A stretch of 42,059 bases of DNA from the NCBI GenBank assembly GCA_018818425.1, contig JAHISB010000032.1:1-42059 (forward strand), written 5' to 3'. Every line of letters begins with the position of its first letter. Positions within the stretch are counted from its first letter, which is position 1. The position numbers and the translations under genes were made by a program. Positions 16,704-26,271 of this stretch are shown here, piece by piece. The stretch comes from Patescibacteria group bacterium (GTDB lineage: Bacteria; Patescibacteriota; Patescibacteriia; UBA1558; UBA10009). The notes beneath the pieces were generated by a model, which saw only the letters and a list, made by a program, of their open reading frames with translations, had not been told where the DNA came from and ran no database searches.

Positions 16704-18149
16704 ATGGAACTAACGCAGAAAGTCGCTAAAAATACCAGTTATTACACAGTCGCCCTGGTTATTCAAAAAATCATTTCTTTTGGATATTTTTCTTATTTGG
16801 CAGTGCAGATCGGGGCCGAGAATTTAGGCAAATATACGTTTGCTTTGTTTTTTACCACCATGTTCGCCGTGCTTATTGATTTAGGCCTGGCCAACGTTAT
16901 CACCCGCGAAGTGGCCAAGTTTCAGGAAAAGGCCGGGCAGTATTTAACGGCTGTTCTGGCAGTTAAAGTTCCCTTGTCAATCATAACTTATCTTATTGTT
17001 GTCGGCTTGATCAATTTAATGGGCAATCCGGAAATTACCCGGCAGCTGGTTTACATCACCGGCATAATCATGGTGATTGATTCATTTACTCTTACTTTTT
17101 ACGCCATCTTCAGGGGCTTCCATAATTTAAAAATTGAAAGCATCGGCACCATTATCTTTCAGGTTTTAGTGGCCGGTGCCGGAATAATTTTGGTCCAACA
17201 GACTCATGATGTCAGGATTTTGATATTAGCGTTATTGCTGGGCAGCGCCTTCAATCTTTTTTATTCAATGATTCTGCTGATTAAGAAGCTGAAAATCAGA
17301 TTAACCTTAAAAGCCGACAAAGGCCTGTTAAAGTCCATGATGATTATTACCATTCCTTTTGCTTTGGCCGGAATTTTTACCAGAGTTTATGGCTACATCG
17401 ATTCTGTCTTTTTGCATCAGTTTATCAGCGACGAAGCCGTCGGCTATTACAGCATTCCTTACAAGATTACCTTTGCCCTCCAGTTTATTCCCTTGGCTTT
17501 TATTGCGGCTTTGTATCCTGCTTTTTCCACATTCTTTGTCCAGTCAAAAGAAATGTTAAAGATGACTTTTCAGAAGTCAATTATTTATCTGGCCATTATT
17601 GCCGTGCCTATTACTTTGGGCATTATTTCTATCGCCGATAAGGTGATGGTCGGTGTTTATTCCGACGAATACCTGCCTTCCATTATCCCTTTGCAAATTT
17701 TAATAGCCAGCTTGCCGTTTTTGTTTATCAATTTTCCTTTAGGCGCTTTGCTTAATGCCTGCAATCGCCAGATCAGAAATACTGTGAATATCGGCATAGT
17801 TATGGTCATCAATGTTATTTTAAATTTAATCTTAATTCCCAAATACAGCGTGATCGGCGCGGCTGCCGCTTCTACCATCAGCACTTTTATTATGTTTATT
17901 TTGCAGATTTATGTGGCTAAACAGATTACTCCGCTCGATGTCTGGTATCTAGTTCGCCAGTTTTTAAAAATTCTTTTAGCCGGCGCGGTGATGTACGGAA
18001 TAATTGTATTGCTTAAGCCGTCATTATATTATCTTTTTTTAATTCCTGTCGGCGCCGCTGTTTTTTTTGGAGTTTTATTCATCACCAGGGGCTTTACCAT
18101 CAGAGAATTTAAAGATCTGCTAAAAAGCATTTCCCAAAAAAATGTATAA
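16704..18149 (+). CDS. Polysaccharide flippase (Wzx/MATE-like)
   Basis: 481-aa multi-pass protein with polysaccharide biosynthesis/flippase features; first gene of the glycan cluster. Confidence 0.85.
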   Translation: MELTQKVAKNTSYYTVALVIQKIISFGYFSYLAVQIGAENLGKYTFALFFTTMFAVLIDLGLANVITREVAKFQEKAGQYLTAVLAVKVPLSIITYLIVVGLINLMGNPEITRQLVYITGIIMVIDSFTLTFYAIFRGFHNLKIESIGTIIFQVLVAGAGIILVQQTHDVRILILALLLGSAFNLFYSMILLIKKLKIRLTLKADKGLLKSMMIITIPFALAGIFTRVYGYIDSVFLHQFISDEAVGYYSIPYKITFALQFIPLAFIAALYPAFSTFFVQSKEMLKMTFQKSIIYLAIIAVPITLGIISIADKVMVGVYSDEYLPSIIPLQILIASLPFLFINFPLGALLNACNRQIRNTVNIGIVMVINVILNLILIPKYSVIGAAAASTISTFIMFILQIYVAKQITPLDVWYLVRQFLKILLAGAVMYGIIVLLKPSLYYLFLIPVGAAVFFGVLFITRGFTIREFKDLLKSISQKNV

Positions 18150-18167
18150 AAAATTTAATTAATTTAT

Positions 18168-18839
18168 ATGATTAGAGAGATTTTTTGTTCTTCAGAAGCA
18201 GAGAAAAGTGAGCCCGTGATTAAGATATTAAAAGGCAGTGAAGCTCTGGAAGAAAGCAAAAAAAATCCATTTTATGATGAATATCATTGGGGGCTTGCTG
18301 ATTGGGAAGATGGCAAATTATATTTGCCTGAATCAGATCAGGCAATCTCGTGGGTTATTGCTGTTCATGAAATTGGCCATCTTGTAAAAGAGGGAAGATT
18401 TGATCTTTCTGAATCTGATTTTGATTCTGTTAAGGCAGAAGAAAAAAGAGCCTGGCAGCAGGGTTGGGGTTACTTAAAAAAGTATATATCAGAATATTAT
18501 CCAAATGAACCGGAAGTTTTAGTTGCCATTGAAGAAGTTAAAAAGGTAATTGAAGATGAGATGATTGCTATAGTTGAGTTAAGTAAGCCGTTTTATGAAG
18601 GTGCGTTAGAGGATATAACAGTAAGCAGAGTTAATTTTGCAGAAACCGAATTAGGAAAACAAATTAAACAAAGAATTGACGGATTTAAGAGGCTCGTTAG
18701 GAACAAAACTGCCGAGATTAATCAACTGCAATTAAACGAACAAGTTGATTGGGATAAATATATCGGAGTTGTAAAAAAAGCCCTTTTAGACATCGAAAGG
18801 GATAATGAAATATTTGAGTCGCAAAAAGATAATAATTAG
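18168..18839 (+). CDS. Hypothetical protein with HEIGH zinc-metallopeptidase-like motif
   Basis: WVIAVHEIGHLVKEG (HExxH) followed by an acidic helical region. Confidence 0.65.
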   Translation: MIREIFCSSEAEKSEPVIKILKGSEALEESKKNPFYDEYHWGLADWEDGKLYLPESDQAISWVIAVHEIGHLVKEGRFDLSESDFDSVKAEEKRAWQQGWGYLKKYISEYYPNEPEVLVAIEEVKKVIEDEMIAIVELSKPFYEGALEDITVSRVNFAETELGKQIKQRIDGFKRLVRNKTAEINQLQLNEQVDWDKYIGVVKKALLDIERDNEIFESQKDNN

Positions 18840-18852
18840 TAAAATTATTTAC

Positions 18853-20145
18853 ATGAAAATTTTATTAGTCACAATGGAATTTCCGCCGTTTAGAGGGGGC
18901 GTTGGGAATTATTACTATAATTTGATTAAGAATCTTGGTGGTGTTGAGACTGTTGCTTTAGTTAGTCAAGAAACAAGTAACAACAAATCCGCTTCCGCTG
19001 AAGCTACGGCGGACGGGCCGGCGGACATGCAAGAAACAAATAAATTTCAAATTATAAATTCCAAATTCCAATCCCCGATCATCCCCGATTCAATCGGGGA
19101 GGGGACAAAATCCAAAATCCAAAGTTCCTCTCGACAAGTTCAGGGCGGGGCAAAATTTCGAGTTATATACTCATCATTCTTTTATAGATATTTCTGGCCG
19201 AAATGGCTGAAGTTGTTCTTTGAAGTCAGGAAGATCATTAAAAAAGAAAAATTTGATTTAATTTGGTGCGGGCAGGTTTTGCCGGTCGGCGCTGTCTGCT
19301 ATTTAATCAACAAATTTTTTAAAATACCATATTTTGTTTCAAACCACGGCATGGATATAATGCTGCCGCAGAAATCATCCAGAAAAAAGAAGCTGATGAT
19401 GAAAGTTCTGCAGTCAGCGAAATTCATCACCGCCAACAGTCAATATACAAAAAATCAGCTTTTAAAACTGGGAATAAATGACCGGAAAATCCAGGTAATT
19501 TACCCCTGCTCCAACATTGCAGGTGAATTCATCGCTTTAGAGGGTAAAGCCGCTCAAATTAGGCAAAAATTGGGCCTGAAAGGCAGTAAAATCCTGTTAT
19601 CTGTGGGCCGCTTGGTCAAAAGAAAGGGATATGATAAGGTGATAGAGGCCTTGGCTCAACTTTCAGCTCAATATCCCAATCTAGCTTATTTAATTGTTGG
19701 CCAGGGGCCAGAAAAAGAAAATTTTCAATTTTCAATTTTCAATTTTCAATTAAAAGATAAGGTAAAGATTTTTGATGATGTCAGCGATGAAGACTTGCCG
19801 TATTATTATCAACTGGCTGATATTTTCATGATGCCGGCCAGGGATATTCAGGGAGATGTGGAGGGCTTTGGCCTGGTGTATTTAGAAGCGGCTAACTTTA
19901 AATTGCCCGTAATAGCCGGCAGATCAGGCGGCGCTGCCGAAGCAGTGATTGATAATGAAACAGGAATTATGGTTGACCCAGAGAGCGTTGAAGAAATCAA
20001 AGAAGCGATTATCAAATTACTAAATGATGAACAATTAAGGAATCAACTGGGAGAAAATGGTTATTTAAGAAGTCAGAAAGAATTTAATTGGGCGCGGCAG
20101 GCAGATAAATTAGAAGATTTGATATTATCAATTAGTCACGGATAA
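18853..20145 (+). CDS. Glycosyltransferase, GT4 type (track start 18805; MKILLVTMEFPPFRGG start likely)
   Basis: EFPPFRGGVGNYYYNL, SVGRLVKRKGYDKVIEAL, EGFGLVYLEAANFKLPVIAGRSGGAAEAV. Confidence 0.93.
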   Translation: MKILLVTMEFPPFRGGVGNYYYNLIKNLGGVETVALVSQETSNNKSASAEATADGPADMQETNKFQIINSKFQSPIIPDSIGEGTKSKIQSSSRQVQGGAKFRVIYSSFFYRYFWPKWLKLFFEVRKIIKKEKFDLIWCGQVLPVGAVCYLINKFFKIPYFVSNHGMDIMLPQKSSRKKKLMMKVLQSAKFITANSQYTKNQLLKLGINDRKIQVIYPCSNIAGEFIALEGKAAQIRQKLGLKGSKILLSVGRLVKRKGYDKVIEALAQLSAQYPNLAYLIVGQGPEKENFQFSIFNFQLKDKVKIFDDVSDEDLPYYYQLADIFMMPARDIQGDVEGFGLVYLEAANFKLPVIAGRSGGAAEAVIDNETGIMVDPESVEEIKEAIIKLLNDEQLRNQLGENGYLRSQKEFNWARQADKLEDLILSISHG

Positions 20146-20211
20146 ATCGCTGATAATTCACCGATCTATTACAGATGAATCATGGATAAATCACGGATGT
20201 TAATATTATTC

Positions 20212-20241
20212 GAGTCAGACTCGATCAGTCGAGTCTGACTC
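20212..20241. repeat. Perfect hairpin within a larger palindromic intergenic repeat
   Basis: GAGTCAGACTCGA-TCAG-TCGAGTCTGACTC. Confidence 0.85.
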
Positions 20242-20374
20242 AATCAGTGATTCATCAGCGTATATCTGTGATAGATCCGTGTATATCCGCGTATTATCTG
20301 TGGAAGAGAATCACAAACTAACACTAACGACGCGAACATTCGCGAACCTAACGCGAACTAACTTTGTTAATACA

Positions 20375-21538
20375 ATGAGTGAGCAAAAACTACAAATCGT
20401 CATGTTTTCCATGTCTTCTTATTCCGAATGGCAGGCAGGCGTGCAGAACCGCAACTATCATATTCTGCAGAATTTAATTAAGGATGAAAGAGTGGGCAAG
20501 GTGATTACTGTTGATTATCTGCCGCCCACCTGGAAAAGATTTTATAAGAACTGGCAGAGGAATATCCTGGCTAAAACGGCAGGGGAAATAACAGTTTCTA
20601 ATCCTCTGGTTAAAATCATCAAAATAAGCGATAAATTAACGGTTTATTCTTCGGTTTTTTCAAAAATTTCCAAGAAAAAGTTTTATGGTCAGCTGAAGCG
20701 GTTTTTAAGCCGGGAAAAGTTTAAAAATTTTATTGTCTGGTCGTATTATCCTCTGGACGTGGATTATTTTAAGGAACTGCCGGCCAAACTGTTTATTTTT
20801 GATACCGTTGACAACTGGTGCGAACATCCTTCTTACGAAAAATTCAAAAATCAGCTAAAAGAAAATTATCAAATTATCGACCGGCAGGCCGATCTGATTT
20901 TTACGGTGTCCGCGGATTTGCAGAAGCTTTATGAAGATTCTAATAAAGTTTATTGGATTTCCAATGGCGTCGATCTAAAGCATTATCAGCAGAGCTATCC
21001 TATTATTAATCGCGATATCGGCGAGATTAAAAAGCCCATTATCGGTTATGTGGGCACTATTCAGGATCGTTTGGACCAGGATTTGCTGGAGTATTTAGCC
21101 AAGAGCAACCCCGACAAGTCTATAGTGATGGTCGGCCCGATTTGGTATCCGCAGATTAAGGAAAGATTTAAAAAATTTTCTAATATCTATTTTTTAGGCC
21201 GGAAGTCTTACGAAGAAGTGCCTATGTATATTCAGCAGTTTGACGTGGGCATTATTCCCCATAAAATAGACAAGTTTATCAAATCCACCAATCCGATGAA
21301 GATGTATGAATATTTGGCCTGCCAAAAGCCCGTGGTCTCCACTGCGGGCGGCGATATTGAGCAGTTTAAGGATTTAGTTTATATCACTAACGATTTTAAG
21401 CAGTTTAACGACTATCTGCAAAAAGCTTTAAAAGATGACAACCATCAGTTAAAAGAGCGGAGATTAGCCAGCGTTAAAGATCACAGCTGGCTTAAAAAAG
21501 TGGAGGAAATGTTGAATTTATTAGAACAAAAACTATGA
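20375..21538 (+). CDS. Glycosyltransferase (GT1/4-like; real start probably MSEQ at 20375)
   Basis: DTVDNWCEHPSYEKF, FTVSADLQKLYEDSNKVYWISNGVDLKHY, PMKMYEYLACQKPVVST. Confidence 0.88.
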   Translation: MSEQKLQIVMFSMSSYSEWQAGVQNRNYHILQNLIKDERVGKVITVDYLPPTWKRFYKNWQRNILAKTAGEITVSNPLVKIIKISDKLTVYSSVFSKISKKKFYGQLKRFLSREKFKNFIVWSYYPLDVDYFKELPAKLFIFDTVDNWCEHPSYEKFKNQLKENYQIIDRQADLIFTVSADLQKLYEDSNKVYWISNGVDLKHYQQSYPIINRDIGEIKKPIIGYVGTIQDRLDQDLLEYLAKSNPDKSIVMVGPIWYPQIKERFKKFSNIYFLGRKSYEEVPMYIQQFDVGIIPHKIDKFIKSTNPMKMYEYLACQKPVVSTAGGDIEQFKDLVYITNDFKQFNDYLQKALKDDNHQLKERRLASVKDHSWLKKVEEMLNLLEQKL

Positions 21539-22389
21539 AGGAAATTGATTTAACAGTTATTATTGTCGGCTGGAAGGTAAAAGATTCGCTTAAAAATTGC
21601 CTGGTTTCTATTTTTCAAGAAACTTCTAAAATCAATTTAGAGGTTATTGTTGTTGATAATGCTTCGTGCGATGAAACGGTGGAAATGGTAGCTGAAGATT
21701 TCCCTAAAGTGGCGCTGATTTCCAACCTGCATAATCGCGGTTTTGCCCGGGCTGTCAACCAGGGGCTTAAACAGGCGCGGGGCCGATATGTTTTGCTGCT
21801 TAATCCCGATACGATAATCGTCGACCAGGCCTTGGATAGAATGGCGGCTTTTATGGACAGCCGGCCGGAAGCGGGCATTGCCGGCTGCCGCCTGCTGAAC
21901 GGCGATAAATCACTGCAGCCGTCAGTCAGAAAATTTCCATCTTTTTGGGGCCAACTGGCCATGATGTTTAAATTGCACCATCTTATTAAATTAAACAGTT
22001 ATTTAATGACTGGCTTTAATTATCAAAAAGAAGGCGAGGTCGATCAAGTGATGGGCGCCTTTTTTATGATTAACAGAAAAGTCATGGAAACCATCGGCCT
22101 GTTCGATGAGCAGTATCATTTGTGGTTCGAAGAAGTTGATTACTGCTTTAGGGCTAAAAAGCACGGTTTTAAGGTGATTTATACCCCCCAGGCCCAAATT
22201 ATTCATCTGGGCGGACAAAGCTTTGCGCAAACTTACAGAATTAAAAGCCAGTGGAATTTTTCCAAAAGCCGCTTAAGGTATATTAAAAAGAACCAGAGTT
22301 TTTGGCTATTTTTGATTATTTTAATTTTGATGCCTATAAGCTTATTATTAAGTTTTTTATTCAGCTTAATTTCGCCTAAAAATGTTTAA
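21535..22389 (+). CDS. Glycosyltransferase family 2 (rhamnosyltransferase-like)
   Basis: VIVVDNASCDETVEMV, NRGFARAVNQGLKQARGRYVLLLNPDT, DEQYHLWFEEVDYCFRAKKHGFKVIY. Confidence 0.92.
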   Translation: MKEIDLTVIIVGWKVKDSLKNCLVSIFQETSKINLEVIVVDNASCDETVEMVAEDFPKVALISNLHNRGFARAVNQGLKQARGRYVLLLNPDTIIVDQALDRMAAFMDSRPEAGIAGCRLLNGDKSLQPSVRKFPSFWGQLAMMFKLHHLIKLNSYLMTGFNYQKEGEVDQVMGAFFMINRKVMETIGLFDEQYHLWFEEVDYCFRAKKHGFKVIYTPQAQIIHLGGQSFAQTYRIKSQWNFSKSRLRYIKKNQSFWLFLIILILMPISLLLSFLFSLISPKNV

Positions 22390-23872
22390 CCAGTTATTTG
22401 GAAAATATTTTAAAATCAGTTTTATTGTTTTTATTATTATTGATGTGCTGTCCTTCTTTGCTTATCAGGACGACTGCAGCCATCTGATTATTTTTATTGT
22501 TTTGACTCTTTTATCCTTGGGCTTAACTTTATATAAATTAGAATTGGGATTATACATTTTTTTAGCTGAATTATTTATCGGCTCCCAGGGGCATCTTTTT
22601 TCTTTGGCTACTCCTTACTTTGGCTTTTCGATCCGCATGTCTGTTTTTGCCATTTTCTTTTTAGTTTGGCTTAGCAAGGTTATAGCCGGTCGGCGGTTGG
22701 ATTTTTTCACCAAAAATAATCAGTTTTTATATATTTATCTGCTTTTGTTTATAGCGGTGGCTGCCGGCGCCTTAAGGGGTATTTTAAATAATCCGCTCAA
22801 TCAAACTTTTTTCGATTTTAACGGCTGGCTGTTTTTGGCGATTGTGCCGGCAGTTTTCAGCATTGTTCGGTCGTTCAAGGTAATTAAAAATATTTTGGCC
22901 ATCCTCTTGTCGGCCGTCGGCTTTATTTCGTTGAAGACTTTGGTTGTTTTACTGCTGTTTGCTTATAAACTGCCTATTAATTTATCCATATTTTATAACT
23001 GGTTAAGAGACAGCCGCATCGGAGAAATTACTCACGTGACCGGCACTTTTTATCGCATATTTTTTCAGGCCCAAATTTATGTCCTCATCGGTTTTTTATT
23101 ATGCTTTTTTTTATTGTTGATGAGGCAAAAGCTCGATTTGGATAAAGTTACCGTAAAATGGTTAAGGGTAATTATGTTATTTTCCAGCACCGTGCTGATT
23201 GCCTGCCTGTCCAGAAGTTTTTGGGTAGGCGCTGTTTTTGCTTTGCTGTTCGTTTTTATTCTTTTAGTTTGGAGGCATCGATTCAGCTTGATTAAGATGG
23301 TTAGATTGTTTGTTACCATGTCGCTGATCGTTGTGGTAGAAATAGCTTTTTTATTTATTATCACCGGCAATATCCCTGTTAGCTTTACTCATAATTTGAT
23401 CCGCGACAGGCTGGACGACCCCACCGAAGAAGTGGCCGGCATGTCTAGAATCGCCCAGCTGGGCCCTTTATGGAGCGCCATCAGCCAAAATTGGTTTTGG
23501 GGCTCTGGTTTTGGCAAAGCCGTCACTTATTATACCGACGATCCGCGCATTCTGGCTAAGTCTCCGACCGGCATTTATAACACCTATGCTTTTGAATGGG
23601 GCTATTTGGATATCTGGTTAAAATTGGGCTTAAGCGGGCTTTTAATTTATTTATATCTTTATTACCTTGTCTTTAAGAAGGGGATTTATTTAATTAGAAA
23701 AAAGGCAGATTCATCTATTTTTATTATTGCCCTGCTTTTAGGCATGGCTGCTTTACTGGCCACTAATATGTTTAGCCCTTATTTAAACCATCCCCTGGGC
23801 ATTGGTTATTTGATACTGTTAAGCGCCATCATAAATTTTTCTATTAAAGAATATGTCGTTAAAACCAGCTAA
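22382..23872 (+). CDS. O-antigen ligase/polymerase-like membrane protein
   Basis: Multi-pass protein with a large periplasmic loop (LGPLWSAISQNWFWGSGFGKAVTYYTDDPRILAKSPTGIYNTYAFEWGYLDIWLKLGLSG). Confidence 0.8.
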   Translation: MFNQLFGKYFKISFIVFIIIDVLSFFAYQDDCSHLIIFIVLTLLSLGLTLYKLELGLYIFLAELFIGSQGHLFSLATPYFGFSIRMSVFAIFFLVWLSKVIAGRRLDFFTKNNQFLYIYLLLFIAVAAGALRGILNNPLNQTFFDFNGWLFLAIVPAVFSIVRSFKVIKNILAILLSAVGFISLKTLVVLLLFAYKLPINLSIFYNWLRDSRIGEITHVTGTFYRIFFQAQIYVLIGFLLCFFLLLMRQKLDLDKVTVKWLRVIMLFSSTVLIACLSRSFWVGAVFALLFVFILLVWRHRFSLIKMVRLFVTMSLIVVVEIAFLFIITGNIPVSFTHNLIRDRLDDPTEEVAGMSRIAQLGPLWSAISQNWFWGSGFGKAVTYYTDDPRILAKSPTGIYNTYAFEWGYLDIWLKLGLSGLLIYLYLYYLVFKKGIYLIRKKADSSIFIIALLLGMAALLATNMFSPYLNHPLGIGYLILLSAIINFSIKEYVVKTS

Positions 23873-24884
23873 ACTGGCGGTGAATTTAGTTACCCATAAT
23901 GCGGAAAAGTATTTGCCTTTCTGCTTAAACAGTTTGTCCGAACAAAGCCGGCAGGACTTTTCGTTATTAATAATCGATAACGGCTCTAACGATGAAACAG
24001 TCAGATACTTAAAAGAAAATTATCCTCAAATTAAATTAGTGGTTCATCCGCAGAACATCGGTTTTGCCAGAGCCCATAATCAGGGGATAGCCTGGTCTAA
24101 CAGCCAGTATCTGATGCTGCTTAATCAGGATGTTATTTTGGATAAGAATTATTTTGCCAAGGCCATAGATTATTTGGATAGCCATCCGGATGTTGCCGCT
24201 TTAACCGGCAAGATTCTGGTTTGGGATTTTGAGAACAATCAAAGGACTTCAACTATAGATTCTTTGGGCTTAAAGGTTTATAAAAATCATCAGGTAGCCG
24301 ACGCCCATCAGGGCGAAAAAGATGCGGGACAGTTTGCTGAAGTTAAGGAAATCTTCGGCCCTTCCGGAGCCATGCCCATTTATCGCCGCTCTTTATTAGA
24401 AAAAGTCAAAATTGATTTTCAGGCGGCCATGCGGCATCAGGAGTATTTTGACGAAGATTTTTTTTCTTATAAAGAAGATGTTGATTTAGCTTTTAGAATG
24501 CGTCTGGCCGATTTAAAATCGGTCTATTTCCCCGGGTGCGCGGCCTACCATGACCGCAGCGTTAAGGGACCGATAAATTACAGCAGCCGGGCTATTAAAA
24601 AGAGCCGCCAAGACAGGGATAGGGCGGTCAAGATGTATTCTTATAAAAACCACTTATTACTGCTTTTAAAAAATGAATTTTTTGTTAATTTGCTAAGATA
24701 TTTTTTTCCTATTTTTTGGTATGAATTTAAAAAGATCGCCTTTATTTTATTATTCGAACCGTCAACTTTTAGGGGCCTAAGCCTGTTTTTTAAGCAAAAG
24801 TCCAAGATTCTCAAGAAGCGCAGGTATATTAAAAAAAATATCTGTAAAATTAAGGCCAAGCAGTTGGCTATCTGGTATCAATAA
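23853..24884 (+). CDS. Glycosyltransferase family 2
   Basis: LLIIDNGSNDETVRYLKENYP, NIGFARAHNQGI, LMLLNQDVIL, DEDFFSYKEDVDLAFRMRLADLKSVYFP. Confidence 0.92.
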   Translation: MSLKPAKLAVNLVTHNAEKYLPFCLNSLSEQSRQDFSLLIIDNGSNDETVRYLKENYPQIKLVVHPQNIGFARAHNQGIAWSNSQYLMLLNQDVILDKNYFAKAIDYLDSHPDVAALTGKILVWDFENNQRTSTIDSLGLKVYKNHQVADAHQGEKDAGQFAEVKEIFGPSGAMPIYRRSLLEKVKIDFQAAMRHQEYFDEDFFSYKEDVDLAFRMRLADLKSVYFPGCAAYHDRSVKGPINYSSRAIKKSRQDRDRAVKMYSYKNHLLLLLKNEFFVNLLRYFFPIFWYEFKKIAFILLFEPSTFRGLSLFFKQKSKILKKRRYIKKNICKIKAKQLAIWYQ

Positions 24885-25028
24885 ATATTAGATTATTTGA
24901 ATATTTGAGTAATTGGAATGAATCAAATAAACAAATAATCTATCAATCAGATAGTCTAATATTCTATCAATCAAATAATCTATCAATCTATGATTCTAAT
25001 AATCAAATAGTCAAATAATCAAATAATA

Positions 25029-25820
25029 ATGGATATTTCAATAATCATTTTAAATTACAAAAGTCTGGGATTGGTAAAAAATTGTTTAAAGGCAGTTAAA
25101 GATTTAGATTTGCCCTACAAGTACGAAATTATCGTAGTTGATAATAATTCTCAAGACAATTCTGTTAATTATTTTAGGGAACATTACTTTGACATTAAAT
25201 TGATTGAATCTTCAAAAAATCTGGGATTTTCCGGCGGTAATAATTTAGGCATTAAAAAAGCCCAAGGCCGGTATATTTTAATATTAAATCCCGATATTTT
25301 AATTTTATCCGAAGCGGTCAGTAAAATGTATAAGTTTATGGAAGAAAATCCCCATGCAGGCATTGCCGGACCTAAATTATTAAATCCTGACGGCAGTCTG
25401 CAGTATAGCTGCAGCCGTTTTCCGGACTGGCGCCTGCCCTTTTACCGCCGGACGTTTTTAGGCAAAACTCGTCAGGGCCGAGAATGGACCAGCCACTATT
25501 TAATGAAAGATTGGGATCATCAGACTGATAAAAAAGTCGACTCTCTTTACGGCGCCTGTTTAATGGTCAGACAAAAAGCCATTGACCAGGCCGGGCTTTT
25601 AGACGAGCGCTACTTTATGTATTTGGAAGATCTGGACTGGTGCAGAAGGTTTTGGCAGAAAAATTGGGAAGTTTGGTATCTTGCTAGAGCTTCGGTTATT
25701 CATTATCATCAAAGGGAGTCTGCAGTCGGCACCGGCCTGAAAGGTTTATGGAAAAAATCAGGACGTATTCATTTAGTCAGCTGGCTTAGGTATTATTTCA
25801 AGTGGAGGGGTAAAAAATAA
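25029..25820 (+). CDS. Glycosyltransferase family 2
   Basis: IIVVDNNSQDNSVNYF, NLGFSGGNNLGIKKAQGRYILILNPDI, DERYFMYLEDLDWCRRFWQKNW. Confidence 0.93.
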   Translation: MDISIIILNYKSLGLVKNCLKAVKDLDLPYKYEIIVVDNNSQDNSVNYFREHYFDIKLIESSKNLGFSGGNNLGIKKAQGRYILILNPDILILSEAVSKMYKFMEENPHAGIAGPKLLNPDGSLQYSCSRFPDWRLPFYRRTFLGKTRQGREWTSHYLMKDWDHQTDKKVDSLYGACLMVRQKAIDQAGLLDERYFMYLEDLDWCRRFWQKNWEVWYLARASVIHYHQRESAVGTGLKGLWKKSGRIHLVSWLRYYFKWRGKK

Positions 25821-25857
25821 TTTTGTTTTACTTAGTATAATTTGGTAAAATATAAAT

Positions 25858-26154
25858 ATGTCGATAACTAAAAAAGAAATTGAGCATTTAGCCAAATTGG
25901 CCAGATTAGAACTTAGCGATACGGAGCAGGAAAAGTTCTCCAAGGATATTTCTTCTATTTTGCAATACGTTAATAAATTGCAGGAGTTAAGAATAGACCA
26001 GGGCTTGCTTAATAAATCTGTAATTAAGCCGGCAGCCAGCCGATTGCCTCGCGAAGACAGGGTGATTGGCATGGGCAGCAGTGAACAGCAGGAGCTGATT
26101 CAACAGGCCCCGGAAAAAGAAGACGGGCTGATTAAGACTGAACCGGTGTTTTGA
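25858..26154 (+). CDS. gatC: Asp-tRNA(Asn)/Glu-tRNA(Gln) amidotransferase subunit C
   Basis: ITKKEIEHLAKLARLELSDTEQEKFSKDISSILQYVNKLQEL. Confidence 0.94.
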   Translation: MSITKKEIEHLAKLARLELSDTEQEKFSKDISSILQYVNKLQELRIDQGLLNKSVIKPAASRLPREDRVIGMGSSEQQELIQQAPEKEDGLIKTEPVF

Positions 26155-26271
26155 TGTCTAGGGTTTAAAACTTTGGCCAAAGGCCGACCAGCTTCTGGCT
26201 GGGAAGACTGAAGACCTAAGACTTAGGACTTAAGGCTTTTAAATAATATTTAATCATCGATTGATTTTATT

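Noticed and set aside
24888-25028. CRISPR-like short repeats (AATCAAATAATC/CTATCAATC)
   Set aside because: Units are too short and irregular, with no unique spacers of uniform length and no cas genes in the window.
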